From positions 1 through 31,872 of the IMG/VR virus record IMGVR_UViG_3300025120_000287: a DNA stretch of 31,872 nt; one strand, written 5' to 3'. Every line of letters begins with the position of its first letter. The stretch's first letter is position 1. The notes beneath the pieces are model-generated. The model had not been told where the DNA came from. It worked only from the letters and a program-made list of their open reading frames with translations, and did no database searches. The translations under genes and the position numbers were made by a program. Origin of the DNA: a virus. This document shows, piece after piece, positions 1 to 6,301 of this stretch.

Positions 1-38
1 CCTTCACCTACACCTAGAATCTTGTAATAATCTTTCAT
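1..38 (-). CDS. J-domain (DnaJ-like) protein, N-terminal fragment cut by window edge
   Basis: Only the first 12 complete codons are present, reading MKDYYKILGVGE on the minus strand. This matches the opening of a J-domain (the M-x-D-Y-Y-x-I-L-G-V pattern of DnaJ/Hsp40 proteins), which stimulates the ATPase of Hsp70. The HPD motif that would prove function lies outside the window. A near-consensus sigma70 promoter ends one base before the ATG and there is no Shine-Dalgarno sequence, so the start is well supported and the mRNA is probably leaderless. Phage J-domain proteins may redirect the host Hsp70 system during assembly or replication; that role is inference. Confidence 0.7.
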   Translation of the reverse strand, partial: MKDYYKILGVGE

Positions 39-45
39 TAGCTAT

Positions 46-73
46 ATTGTATGACAGATTTACTATTTGTCAA
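46..73 (-). promoter_or_regulatory. Sigma70-type promoter for the J-domain gene
   Basis: On the minus strand TTGACA (68-73), a 16-base spacer and TACAAT (46-51) are followed by 7 bases and the ATG at 38. The predicted +1 is about one base before the start codon. Confidence 0.7.
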
Positions 74-83
74 TGGTTGGTAA

Positions 84-407
84 TTATTTCTTGATGTTTG
101 TTTTTTTGCCGTTTACGTAAAGGCCAAACCAGGCCGCACCTGCACCAACAACAACTGAAACAAATCCAGCCTGTGCGTTGTTTGGTTCTGGTAGAGACAT
201 GAACCATTGCATTGTGTTGTAGAATACTAGACCATACAATCCCATCATGATTCTTGGAACTGTTCTCCAGTTGGATAAAAACTGTGGTAATTCGTCTCTT
301 AAAAATAGCCAAATGATTTTGATAAGTTCCCAACCATCCTTGGCACTTTTCTTTACAACGTTTTCTTTCTTGACGATCAGTTTATCTTCGTTTAATTGTT
401 CAGCCAT
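84..407 (-). CDS. Small two-span membrane protein, candidate holin
   Basis: This 107-residue protein has a charged N-terminus, then two hydrophobic stretches at about residues 51-72 and 80-100, and ends in a basic tail (KKTNIKK). That is the size and topology of a class II-type holin, which makes the inner-membrane lesion that lets endolysin out. It is the last gene of a run that contains an M15 peptidase and spanin-like genes, which supports a lysis role. It starts 2 bases after the DUF1353 stop, with AAGGTG upstream as a probable ribosome site. No specific holin family signature can be proved from sequence alone; another small membrane protein is possible. Confidence 0.55.
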   Translation of the reverse strand: MAEQLNEDKLIVKKENVVKKSAKDGWELIKIIWLFLRDELPQFLSNWRTVPRIMMGLYGLVFYNTMQWFMSLPEPNNAQAGFVSVVVGAGAAWFGLYVNGKKTNIKK

Positions 408-409
408 TA

Positions 410-997
410 TTATACACCTTTAATTTTTGCGTTTCTTTTTCTGTGCCCGTTCCAAGCAACAAAGCCACCTATTCTCAATGACCAATATGCAAGTCTATTC
501 ATTGTGTAGAATCCGTTCACAATTACATTTATATCTCTGAATATTTCGTCTGCTCTCTTTTGTGTAAGTTCACCCATTGTGTCTTTTTTGCTGATCTTTA
601 AAAGTGTTTTGTACTTGTATGCGTAGTCATGCACTAGTCCACCCACTAATAACACACCAACTGGTGAAAAGAAAGATCTTAAAAATTTTGGAATACTTGC
701 TCCGTCAAATTGAAAACCTGCTGGTATCACATACTCTGTGCCATCGATGTTGTACTTCCAGTCATCTGTTAGCACCCAGTTTCTTGTTGACAATAACCAC
801 ATTACAATGCCTTTCCAGAAGCCTTTGCCTTTGGTTGCGATTGGTACAGGTTGTAACCTAGGCATTCCCTTGTAATTGAATTTTAATTTTGTTGTTGCTC
901 TTTTGTCTGTAAAATTTATAATTGCGGCAATTATTACAACAGCGATTAATACTGTCCATTGCCAAAATTTCATTGCTAGTGCTAATATCATTTCCAT
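410..997 (-). CDS. DUF1353-family phage protein with N-terminal membrane anchor
   Basis: The protein has 195 residues. Residues about 10-28 form a membrane segment. The middle carries the DUF1353 pattern: a G-F-x-F-D-G-A-S-I-P motif near residues 95-104, then SPVG and a VHDYAY segment. DUF1353 proteins are widespread in tailed phages, often near lysis or tail genes, and their biochemical role is unsettled. The gene has its own late-type motif GATAAATA, a GGAG Shine-Dalgarno and 8 bases to the ATG, so it can be expressed separately from the gene before it. It is followed by the holin-like gene. Confidence 0.75.
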   Translation of the reverse strand: MEMILALAMKFWQWTVLIAVVIIAAIINFTDKRATTKLKFNYKGMPRLQPVPIATKGKGFWKGIVMWLLSTRNWVLTDDWKYNIDGTEYVIPAGFQFDGASIPKFLRSFFSPVGVLLVGGLVHDYAYKYKTLLKISKKDTMGELTQKRADEIFRDINVIVNGFYTMNRLAYWSLRIGGFVAWNGHRKRNAKIKGV

Positions 998-1021
998 GTT
1001 TTATTCTCCGTTTAATATACG

Positions 1022-1029
1022 TATTTATC
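1022..1029 (-). promoter_or_regulatory. T4-late-type promoter motif with downstream Shine-Dalgarno
   Basis: GATAAATA on the minus strand is followed by 24 bases containing GGAG before the ATG at 997. This is the conventional arrangement with a leader, in contrast to the motifs that abut start codons at 1682 and 2516. Confidence 0.55.
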
Positions 1030-1242
1030 TTACTCCAGTATGATTTTCTTAATTGATCTACTGCCGTCTATGTTAGATTCTAATTCTGCTTTTAATTTGA
1101 GACATTGGTATTTGGTTCCAGAACTATAACTTCTTTCTGCTGTACGTTTGCCTCGTAGACAAACGGCCATTGAATCCTGTATTCTGTGTTCTTTTATTTC
1201 ACCATTAATAATCATTAACAATGCTACAACTGTTTCGACCAT
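1030..1242 (-). CDS. Small unknown protein with hydrophobic N-terminus
   Basis: The protein has 70 residues. It begins with a short hydrophobic stretch (VVALLMI) followed by a basic, polar body with two cysteines at about positions 28 and 47. It could be an exported or membrane-tethered protein with one disulphide. Its ATG overlaps the TAA of the preceding coiled-coil gene (TAATG), which indicates translational coupling within the lysis region. No family is recognised. Confidence 0.6.
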   Translation of the reverse strand: MVETVVALLMIINGEIKEHRIQDSMAVCLRGKRTAERSYSSGTKYQCLKLKAELESNIDGSRSIKKIILE

Positions 1243-1682
1243 TAGTGTCCGTTTCCGTTTTTGTAAACTATTTCTCTGTCAGCGTCTTTTAACTTCTCAA
1301 TGTTTTGTTGTGCTTTTTCCATCTGTTCTTTTAAGAACTCAATGTTGATCTTGTTGTTAGCCATGCTGTCAAGATACTTTTGTATTCTATCAAATGATTT
1401 GTACAAGTCTTCAATTAACATGAATTGTTCTATGTCCTGAGAACTTTGACCTAATTCACCTCTTGGGTACTTGATTCTAAATTCGTTGTTCTTCTCAATG
1501 TCTGCTGTAAGTTTCTGCACTTGGTGTTCTAAATCTTTTACTATCGATGCATTTTGCATTTCTAAAAGTGTAAGTCTTTCCACTAGGCCAAAATATCCCC
1601 ACACTCCAATTGCAACTGCGGCCAAGATGGAAAGTAAATTCCGCATGGGCATTGAAATTGCTGTGTTATCACTGATCTTCAT
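1242..1682 (-). CDS. Membrane-anchored coiled-coil protein of the lysis region
   Basis: The protein has 146 residues. A membrane segment lies at about 15-33, followed by heptad-rich sequence at about 36-65 and 100-138. Between them is the motif PRGELG with EQFMLIE about eight residues later. It probably sits in the inner membrane with the coiled coil on one side. The start is the ATG 8 bases after a late-type motif AATAAATA, with no Shine-Dalgarno. It lies between the spanin-like genes and the DUF1353/holin-like genes, so it may belong to lysis or its control, but no function is proved. Confidence 0.65.
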   Translation of the reverse strand: MKISDNTAISMPMRNLLSILAAVAIGVWGYFGLVERLTLLEMQNASIVKDLEHQVQKLTADIEKNNEFRIKYPRGELGQSSQDIEQFMLIEDLYKSFDRIQKYLDSMANNKINIEFLKEQMEKAQQNIEKLKDADREIVYKNGNGH

Positions 1683-1690
1683 TATACGGG

Positions 1691-1698
1691 TATTTATT
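1691..1698 (-). promoter_or_regulatory. Late-type promoter motif abutting a start codon
   Basis: AATAAATA on the minus strand lies 8 bases before the ATG at 1682. By T4 late-promoter geometry, transcription would start about 3 bases before the ATG. The motif overlaps the end of the o-spanin-like gene. Confidence 0.5.
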
Positions 1699-2059
1699 CG
1701 GATTTACCAGAGTCTTCGTAGTACTTTTTGTATTCTAGCAACAGGTTGTTTGTTTCCTGTAGTTTTTGCCGGATTTGTGCAAAGTTTCTTGCTAAAACTT
1801 GAAAGTCTTTGTCTGTGATCCCAAACAACACAGGGTCTATGCCTGCTTCTTCAAGTTTTTTAAACACTTCTTGTGCGTTTTCACTTGTGATAATGTGCCA
1901 GTAGATCTCTTCCATTTGTAAAGGTGTTGGCATTGGATAATCTAATTTCTCTCTTGGCTTCTCCAAAGAAAATATTTTAATTTTCTTTTCACCACCTATA
2001 CTACAACCTGTCAGTAATATGATAAATGCTACTGCTAATATTTTATTGAAATGGTACAT
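1694..2059 (-). CDS. Lipoprotein, o-spanin-like
   Basis: The protein has 121 residues. It starts with a lipoprotein signal: a basic N-terminus, a hydrophobic core and the lipobox LLTGC, placing the lipidated Cys at about residue 19. The mature part is polar, with predicted helices at the C-terminus. Its start lies inside the last codons of the gene at 2043-2516, a coiled-coil membrane protein. This overlap of an inner-membrane Rz-like gene with a lipoprotein Rz1-like gene, directly after an endolysin, is the classical order of a two-component spanin, which fuses inner and outer membranes at lysis. It is longer than most o-spanins, so the role is inferred from context. Confidence 0.65.
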   Translation of the reverse strand: MYHFNKILAVAFIILLTGCSIGGEKKIKIFSLEKPREKLDYPMPTPLQMEEIYWHIITSENAQEVFKKLEEAGIDPVLFGITDKDFQVLARNFAQIRQKLQETNNLLLEYKKYYEDSGKSE

Positions 2060-2516
2060 AGTTTGGATTTGCTAGTGCCGGGCACTCTGGGTTAATCTCT
2101 GATTTTAATGTTGCTTTTAATTCTGCTTCTGTGTGTTCTGCACCTGATGCCAACTCAATGCATCTCGCCGCATTCTTGCCACCACCGTTTACAATTCTTT
2201 CAATTGATTCTGTTCTGTCTATTGCCAGTTTGCCGATGTCTCTGTTCTTCTTTGTGAAACGTTTATCTAGATCCTGTAGGTCTTTCTTGAATGTGTTGAT
2301 CAACACATTAAGTTTCTTGTTGCTTTCAAGTATCGCTGTGAAGTCTTCTTTCTGCTGTTCCAGTACCTTGTTCTGTTCTGTGATTGCAGTTTCCAGTTTT
2401 AATTGATTTGCCTTCAGCGTGGCATTGTCCGCACGTAATTTCATCACGTACATACCCGCACCCGCTATGCCGGTTATTAGCATTATGGCTATGGCCATTT
2501 TTATTGTTGAAAACAT
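2043..2516 (-). CDS. Inner-membrane coiled-coil protein, i-spanin-like
   Basis: The protein has 157 residues. It has a single N-terminal membrane segment (about 5-24), a long coiled coil (about 28-95), then a segment with two cysteines (RCIELASGA and NPECPALANP). The Rz-type i-spanin has this architecture: N-terminal anchor and periplasmic coiled coil. It follows the M15 endolysin and overlaps the start of the downstream lipoprotein gene by 17 bases. The ATG lies 8 bases after AATAAATA, so it may be transcribed from its own late promoter as well as from upstream. Confidence 0.7.
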   Translation of the reverse strand: MFSTIKMAIAIMLITGIAGAGMYVMKLRADNATLKANQLKLETAITEQNKVLEQQKEDFTAILESNKKLNVLINTFKKDLQDLDKRFTKKNRDIGKLAIDRTESIERIVNGGGKNAARCIELASGAEHTEAELKATLKSEINPECPALANPNYVPFQ

Positions 2517-2524
2517 AATAGTAG

Positions 2525-2532
2525 TATTTATT
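2525..2532 (-). promoter_or_regulatory. Late-type promoter motif abutting the i-spanin-like start
   Basis: AATAAATA on the minus strand overlaps the endolysin stop codon and lies 8 bases before the ATG at 2516. Confidence 0.5.
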
Positions 2533-2989
2533 GGATCAAGCCAGGCTTGTAAACAGTTTTGCCGTTTTCTTTCATTGCAGTCAATATGCTCTTACGATTG
2601 CCCTCTGACTTGTATGACACATGTACCCAGCCAGAATCAGGTATGCCTGGTGTGTAGAATTCTAGTATCAGTTGGTCGAAGTCGCAGTTCTCTTCTATCC
2701 ATTTGGCCACATCATAGTTGCCTGTGCCTGGACACTCAATGTCGACTGCTTCACCTTTGCAGTGTTGTGACTTGCTGGATCCACCTACTGCTTCATTTAG
2801 TGCCGGTCCTCGGTATCCTGAGTTGATCACAGTGACTCCAAAGTTCTCTCTGACCTTTTGTACCACGTTCTCAAACAGTTCTTTTGCGTTTGCTAGGTGT
2901 TCTTCGTCTGGGGTGTTGTCGAGACCTTTTCTTGTTGCTGTCTGACTCTTTGTGAATTCTGCTAGTGTGAAGTTTGTGCTTAATCTCAT
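2528..2989 (-). CDS. Peptidase M15-family endolysin
   Basis: This 153-residue protein reads as a compact M15A-type (D-Ala-D-Ala carboxypeptidase-like) domain. The zinc ligands are visible: His76 and Asp83 in SQHCKGEAVDIE, and His123 in WVHVSY. It also has the family features SGYRGPALN and GGSSKSQH. It has no signal peptide, so it would need a holin to reach the cell wall. The ATG at 2989 is preferred over a TTG at 3004, because a late-type motif GGTAAATA ends 5 bases before the ATG and overlaps that TTG. It heads the lysis region and is followed 11 bases later by the spanin-like genes. Confidence 0.85.
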   Translation of the reverse strand: MRLSTNFTLAEFTKSQTATRKGLDNTPDEEHLANAKELFENVVQKVRENFGVTVINSGYRGPALNEAVGGSSKSQHCKGEAVDIECPGTGNYDVAKWIEENCDFDQLILEFYTPGIPDSGWVHVSYKSEGNRKSILTAMKENGKTVYKPGLIQ

Positions 2990-2994
2990 ACACT

Positions 2995-3002
2995 TATTTA
3001 CC
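2995..3002 (-). promoter_or_regulatory. Late-type promoter motif abutting the endolysin start
   Basis: GGTAAATA on the minus strand lies 5 bases before the ATG at 2989, which would place +1 on the A of the start codon. The ten bases GGTAAATAAG recur exactly before the gene starting at 4231. Confidence 0.5.
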
Positions 3003-3021
3003 AATAAGTGCGTACATTATA

Positions 3022-3762
3022 CTACCAGCCGCTTTTCGAGACCAAACACGACTCACCGTCTTTACTGAAAATAAATCTATCCTCAGTGGTCTTTGTGATC
3101 TGATATGGTCCAAAATATTTTGTAAGGTACATGCATTCTGCCATGTCTTGTGTAGCAATACTGAATGCTTTTATTTCACGCATTACTGATTTTGTGTCAC
3201 CAAACGCATGTAGTTCAAATTTTAACTTATCTGCATGTTGTTTTTTGAAAGTAAGAATGTTGTTGTCTAATTTTACTTCCAGCATTTGGAACTTGTCAAA
3301 ATAATCTTTAACCTCGCCTAATTTTAAACTTTGTATTTTCTGCGTATATGCAATAGCAGTACGTGGAATCACATTCGATAAGTTAGATGGTGAAGCTTCA
3401 AACGGAACACTTCTTTTATGGTATGTGAATTCCCAAGTTTCTATGTTTGTAAGTTTTGTAAGATCGTCTAAAAATTTTCTTATGTGTTGATCTGCTTGTT
3501 CTACTCTAGCAAATTCTACGAAGACTCTGTGTTTGCCGTCTTCCAATGAGCCCGGTGTAGCATCAGCATCTAAAACTTCTTTGTAGCCCGTCTCTGCGAA
3601 ATGTTCCAGGTCCTTTGCAGGTGCCTGACCATCAACAGTGAACGCAAGAACCATGATGTTCCTGTCTTCGCCCATTTTTGATTTGTATTGATCTACTGAG
3701 AAACGTTTACTAACAACGCCTTCTAAATCCCCGGCCTTTAATCCTTCTTTAACTATCTGCAT
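3022..3762 (-). CDS. Unknown late-region protein, 246 residues
   Basis: The family is not recognised with confidence. The protein is soluble, mixed alpha/beta, with no signal peptide or membrane segment. The N-terminal half (about 1-110) alternates strands and charged helices; the C-terminal half contains LTFKKQHADKLKFELHAFG and ends with a short strand-rich tail. It overlaps the preceding gene by 14 bases, so the pair is probably made together. A late-type motif CCTAAATA sits 6 bases before its ATG. The position next to the lysis region and the late motif suggest a late or virion-associated product; this is inference. Confidence 0.6.
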   Translation of the reverse strand: MQIVKEGLKAGDLEGVVSKRFSVDQYKSKMGEDRNIMVLAFTVDGQAPAKDLEHFAETGYKEVLDADATPGSLEDGKHRVFVEFARVEQADQHIRKFLDDLTKLTNIETWEFTYHKRSVPFEASPSNLSNVIPRTAIAYTQKIQSLKLGEVKDYFDKFQMLEVKLDNNILTFKKQHADKLKFELHAFGDTKSVMREIKAFSIATQDMAECMYLTKYFGPYQITKTTEDRFIFSKDGESCLVSKSGW

Positions 3763-4231
3763 CTAAAGTATTTAGGTCTCCTGAGACCATGTCCATGTCA
3801 TCTTGACTCTCTACGTTATCTTGGCCATGTTTGAAATTTCCAATTAAGTCTTTCGGCATTTTTATTTCAACTATCCAAATATCATGTGCGTCAATTTTTC
3901 CTTTTGTAGTGCCTGGTCTGTAGTCTGCTGGAGTTTTTATCTGTCTAGGTTTCATTAATTCGTCTTTTTTGTAAGTTACTTTGCAACCCCTATCCAGTAG
4001 TCGTTTTCCGCCTGCAGGATCTGGCATTTTATCTGCCGGCCACATAAATGAACAGGTAACGAAATGTCTTGAATCAACAGGACCTGTCAATAATTCACCT
4101 TCTTCCCAATTTTGAAACACATATACATCCAGCTCGTCAACAACTCTTTCGAAGTCCTTCAATATTGTTAAAGTAGGGCCTACTGCGTATAACGATTGTA
4201 CGTTTTTGATTATGTCTAACACATCATGCAT
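3749..4231 (-). CDS. Unknown late-region protein, 160 residues
   Basis: The protein is soluble and has no recognised domain. Visible segments are an N-terminal helix (MHDVLDIIKNVQSLY), a FVTCSFMWP strand, a DRGCKVTYKK segment, a HDIWIVEIKMP strand and an acidic C-terminal tail. The gene forms a two-gene unit with the 246-residue gene, whose ATG lies within its last codons. Its own ATG lies 6 bases after GGTAAATA with no Shine-Dalgarno. It borders the only stretch of more than 300 bases without an intact gene (4232-4581). Confidence 0.6.
   Translation of the reverse strand: MHDVLDIIKNVQSLYAVGPTLTILKDFERVVDELDVYVFQNWEEGELLTGPVDSRHFVTCSFMWPADKMPDPAGGKRLLDRGCKVTYKKDELMKPRQIKTPADYRPGTTKGKIDAHDIWIVEIKMPKDLIGNFKHGQDNVESQDDMDMVSGDLNTLDADS
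3769..3776 (-). promoter_or_regulatory. Late-type promoter motif inside the upstream gene
   Basis: CCTAAATA on the minus strand lies 6 bases before the ATG at 3762, within the 3' end of the 3749-4231 gene. Confidence 0.4.
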
Positions 4232-4237
4232 AGTGCT

Positions 4238-4245
4238 TATTTACC
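4238..4245 (-). promoter_or_regulatory. Late-type promoter motif abutting a start codon
   Basis: GGTAAATA on the minus strand lies 6 bases before the ATG at 4231. Confidence 0.5.
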
Positions 4246-4308
4246 TTGTAGATCTGTGTTGTAAAATATGCATACTTTATCTGTAAATTTGATCTTAAGT
4301 ATTTGTAC

Positions 4309-4618
4309 ATGAGTCGAAAACACAGACACATCAAATCACAACACAACCAACGAGGTATCATATGCTATTTTATCAAACCCTACAACTGCGACCTTTATTT
4401 CAAAGGAAATTATGGAAACTGCTGAGGAAAAAAACCGTGTACGACAAGCGAGTAAAGTTGTACAAGCTGAACGAAAATTGGCTTAAGATAAGAAAGCAAA
4501 AGGACAGGAGAAGAAGAAAAGTACTTACAAAATTGTTTAAAACGAGACAGTTGGCTATGCTCAAGCGGATGTACAATCAGGCTATTTGATAAAGTCGTCC
4601 ATCGCTTCGGCCAAATAA
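4309..4618 (+). pseudogene. Disrupted plus-strand coding region
   Basis: The stretch 4232-4581 holds no intact gene. On the plus strand, the frame containing the ATG at 4412 reads like protein from about 4313: VENTDTSNHNTTNEVSYAIL, later METAEEKNRVRQASKV, DKKAKGQEKKKSTYKIV and NETVGYAQADVQSGYLIK. Codons are strongly purine-first, as in the window's real genes. Yet the frame has TAA at 4484 and at 4538, and no start codon before 4412. An ATG at 4309 would enter the frame if one base near 4315 were absent (giving M-S-E-N-T-D). The neighbouring frame (ATG 4362, to 4589) is open but gives an arginine/lysine-rich, unlikely protein. A decayed gene is the simplest reading. Sequencing error, or a genuine 24-residue peptide from 4412, is possible. 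Confidence 0.4.
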
Positions 4619-5445
4619 TCTGCCCAGAGCCTATGACCCTCGGCCGTGGGGTGTTTTGTTGCGTATTGGTTATTATATTGACATTCATTCATTGCATCAA
4701 TGTAGGTGTCTACATCCAACAACACATCACTAAATTGTGCTTCGATCTTTTTTAAATTGTTTTTACTAAGATATGTAACGAGAGGGGTTATTCCTATGCC
4801 CGACACCACCGGAAGAGTGCTCTTGTTTTCCATATTTGTTTCTCTGAACAGTATGTCTTGCCAGGTGTCTTTGACAAAGTTGTAATCTGAAACATCAAAA
4901 TCCACATTCCAAAAATTTTTAGAAAAAGTATGAGTATCTGGAATTGGCCTGTTTTTATCTAATTTGTCAAGCACAAAGGTTTTGAAATATTCTTTTGAAA
5001 ATTCTTTGAAGTTTTCTTTGTTGATTGACTGGAAGGAATCATGATCCCTTAGATCCCTGAACATCTCTGTCAAGCACACATGGACGTAAACTTTGTTGTA
5101 ATTTCTGTAAAACCCTTTGTCTATTGCTGTCTTTATTACGGAGTACTGGTGGAGAATCCAATCGTTTGTTCCCCCACACCATGCTATCATCAACCAGTCT
5201 GCTTGTAATTTTTCTGCAAGGAGATTAGTGTAAAATTGACTATGCCTTGCATCAACATCGTTGAATAATGGTTCGTCCTTGGAATTCCCGAGGCTGTCTC
5301 CCCAGGTCCAACTGTCACCTATGCAAATTATTAAATTACTTTTTCTTGATACTTTCTCTGCTATCCATTCTCTAGTACCGTTTGTGTTATGATTGTTACC
5401 GTACCAAGAGTATGAACTTTCTATAGGGGCGGGATACAGTTTCAT
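4582..5445 (-). CDS. SGNH/GDSL-like hydrolase
   Basis: The protein has 287 residues with the SGNH fold signature. Block I is IGDSWTWGD with the nucleophile Ser45, block III is GGTND (91-95), and block V is KHPTAEGH with His265. Such enzymes cleave ester bonds, for example removing or moving acyl groups on glycans. The usual D-x-x-H-P aspartate is Ala262 here, so the enzyme may work as a Ser-His dyad, or the acid may come from elsewhere. No signal peptide is seen, so it would act in the cytoplasm or in the virion. It lies 3 bases downstream of a small gene with a similar C-terminus. A role in polysaccharide processing is inference. Confidence 0.75.
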   Translation of the reverse strand: MKLYPAPIESSYSWYGNNHNTNGTREWIAEKVSRKSNLIICIGDSWTWGDSLGNSKDEPLFNDVDARHSQFYTNLLAEKLQADWLMIAWCGGTNDWILHQYSVIKTAIDKGFYRNYNKVYVHVCLTEMFRDLRDHDSFQSINKENFKEFSKEYFKTFVLDKLDKNRPIPDTHTFSKNFWNVDFDVSDYNFVKDTWQDILFRETNMENKSTLPVVSGIGITPLVTYLSKNNLKKIEAQFSDVLLDVDTYIDAMNECQYNNQYATKHPTAEGHRLWADYLAEAMDDFIK

Positions 5446-5448
5446 CAG

Positions 5449-5724
5449 TTACTTAATGAACTGATCTATCGCTTCGGCGTACCACTGTCGGTAGTGCTGT
5501 TCTATGCGTTCGAATGGGATCTGGTCTCTCTGTGCTACAGGTATGCCTGGTAGTTCGTTCTTCAATACTTCTTTGTTGATTAGATCTAGTATCACCGTGT
5601 ACTCCAATGCCTTGCCAGGTCCGATCTTCTTCTTGGATAGTTCCACGAACTCGTCGAACTTCCCGTCAGGTTTTATAATGTACTTGACGCAGAAAAATCT
5701 TTTTTTGTTATGTTTACTACCCAT
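5449..5724 (-). CDS. Unknown small protein sharing a C-terminal motif with the SGNH hydrolase
   Basis: The protein has 91 residues and is soluble, with a basic N-terminus followed by VKYIIKPDGKFDEFVELSKK and a central EYTVILDLINKE strand-helix. The last residues (HYRQWYAEAIDQFIK) resemble the end of the downstream SGNH hydrolase (HRLWADYLAEAMDDFIK). Its start overlaps the preceding oxygenase gene by 8 bases, so it belongs to the same operon. No function is recognised. Confidence 0.6.
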   Translation of the reverse strand: MGSKHNKKRFFCVKYIIKPDGKFDEFVELSKKKIGPGKALEYTVILDLINKEVLKNELPGIPVAQRDQIPFERIEQHYRQWYAEAIDQFIK

Positions 5725-6301
5725 AGAATCCAGTCACGGTTAGTACATACCTATCTTCGTGCCCAACGTTACATCCGCTGTGAGGTGTGTCTTGGTTAAA
5801 GGTCAAGATGGTACCTTTTTTTAAGTTGTACGCAACATCTGAACCTACGAACAATGCATGACCTAGTTTTGGATCGGTCATTGATATCCATAGTCTTCTC
5901 ACCTTTTTTCTTTTCTTGGAATTATTTTCTAATCCAAAATCTCTCAGCATTGAATCATATCTATCGATATGAGGAATACTGACTGTTCCGGGCGGGTGAT
6001 GTAATATTTGCACTTTTGATTTATTTTTATCCATTTTGTATCTTCGCCAAAAACCTGCCGGGATCATTTCAAAGAGAATTGTATTAGTGTAACGATAGTA
6101 ATAACACACATTTTTGTTTGGGGTGTATAATTTTTTTACTTTTTTACTAAAAGCCAACTGGTCTCTGTTTCTGTTTTTGTGATAACTTGTTCTCTCATTG
6201 TCAAAGGTTGCATCTATCCTTGTGGATTTTTTTGATGTCAGCTTAATCATCTCATCAAATGGCATTTTAACCTTGCCTAAATATGTTATTTCTTTATGCA
6301 T
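5717..6301 (-). CDS. 2OG-Fe(II) oxygenase-like protein
   Basis: The protein has 194 residues. The iron-binding facial triad is visible as HID in SIPHIDRYD (about 109-114) and a distal His in DTPHSGCNVGHEDRY, followed by an Arg and a VLTVTGFYG strand as in prolyl/asparaginyl-hydroxylase-like folds. Such enzymes hydroxylate proteins, nucleic acids or small molecules using 2-oxoglutarate and O2. The substrate cannot be told. The gene overlaps the clamp-loader gene by 8 bases and the next gene by 8 bases. A second such protein is encoded at 29552-30319. Confidence 0.7.
   Translation of the reverse strand: MHKEITYLGKVKMPFDEMIKLTSKKSTRIDATFDNERTSYHKNRNRDQLAFSKKVKKLYTPNKNVCYYYRYTNTILFEMIPAGFWRRYKMDKNKSKVQILHHPPGTVSIPHIDRYDSMLRDFGLENNSKKRKKVRRLWISMTDPKLGHALFVGSDVAYNLKKGTILTFNQDTPHSGCNVGHEDRYVLTVTGFYG

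Noticed and set aside
2990-3004. A TTG start at 3004 extending the endolysin by five codons
   Set aside because: The TTG overlaps the late-type motif that directly precedes the ATG at 2989, and M15 homology needs no extra residues.
4484-4540. Reassigned or suppressed TAA codons in the plus-strand frame
   Set aside because: Many genes here end in TAA at the expected place, so general reassignment is excluded; local read-through cannot be judged from sequence.
4362-4589. Plus-strand frame encoding a very basic 75-residue protein
   Set aside because: Composition (Lys, Arg and Leu runs) is that expected from an out-of-frame reading of an AAG/GAA-rich coding sequence; the other plus frame looks more like protein.
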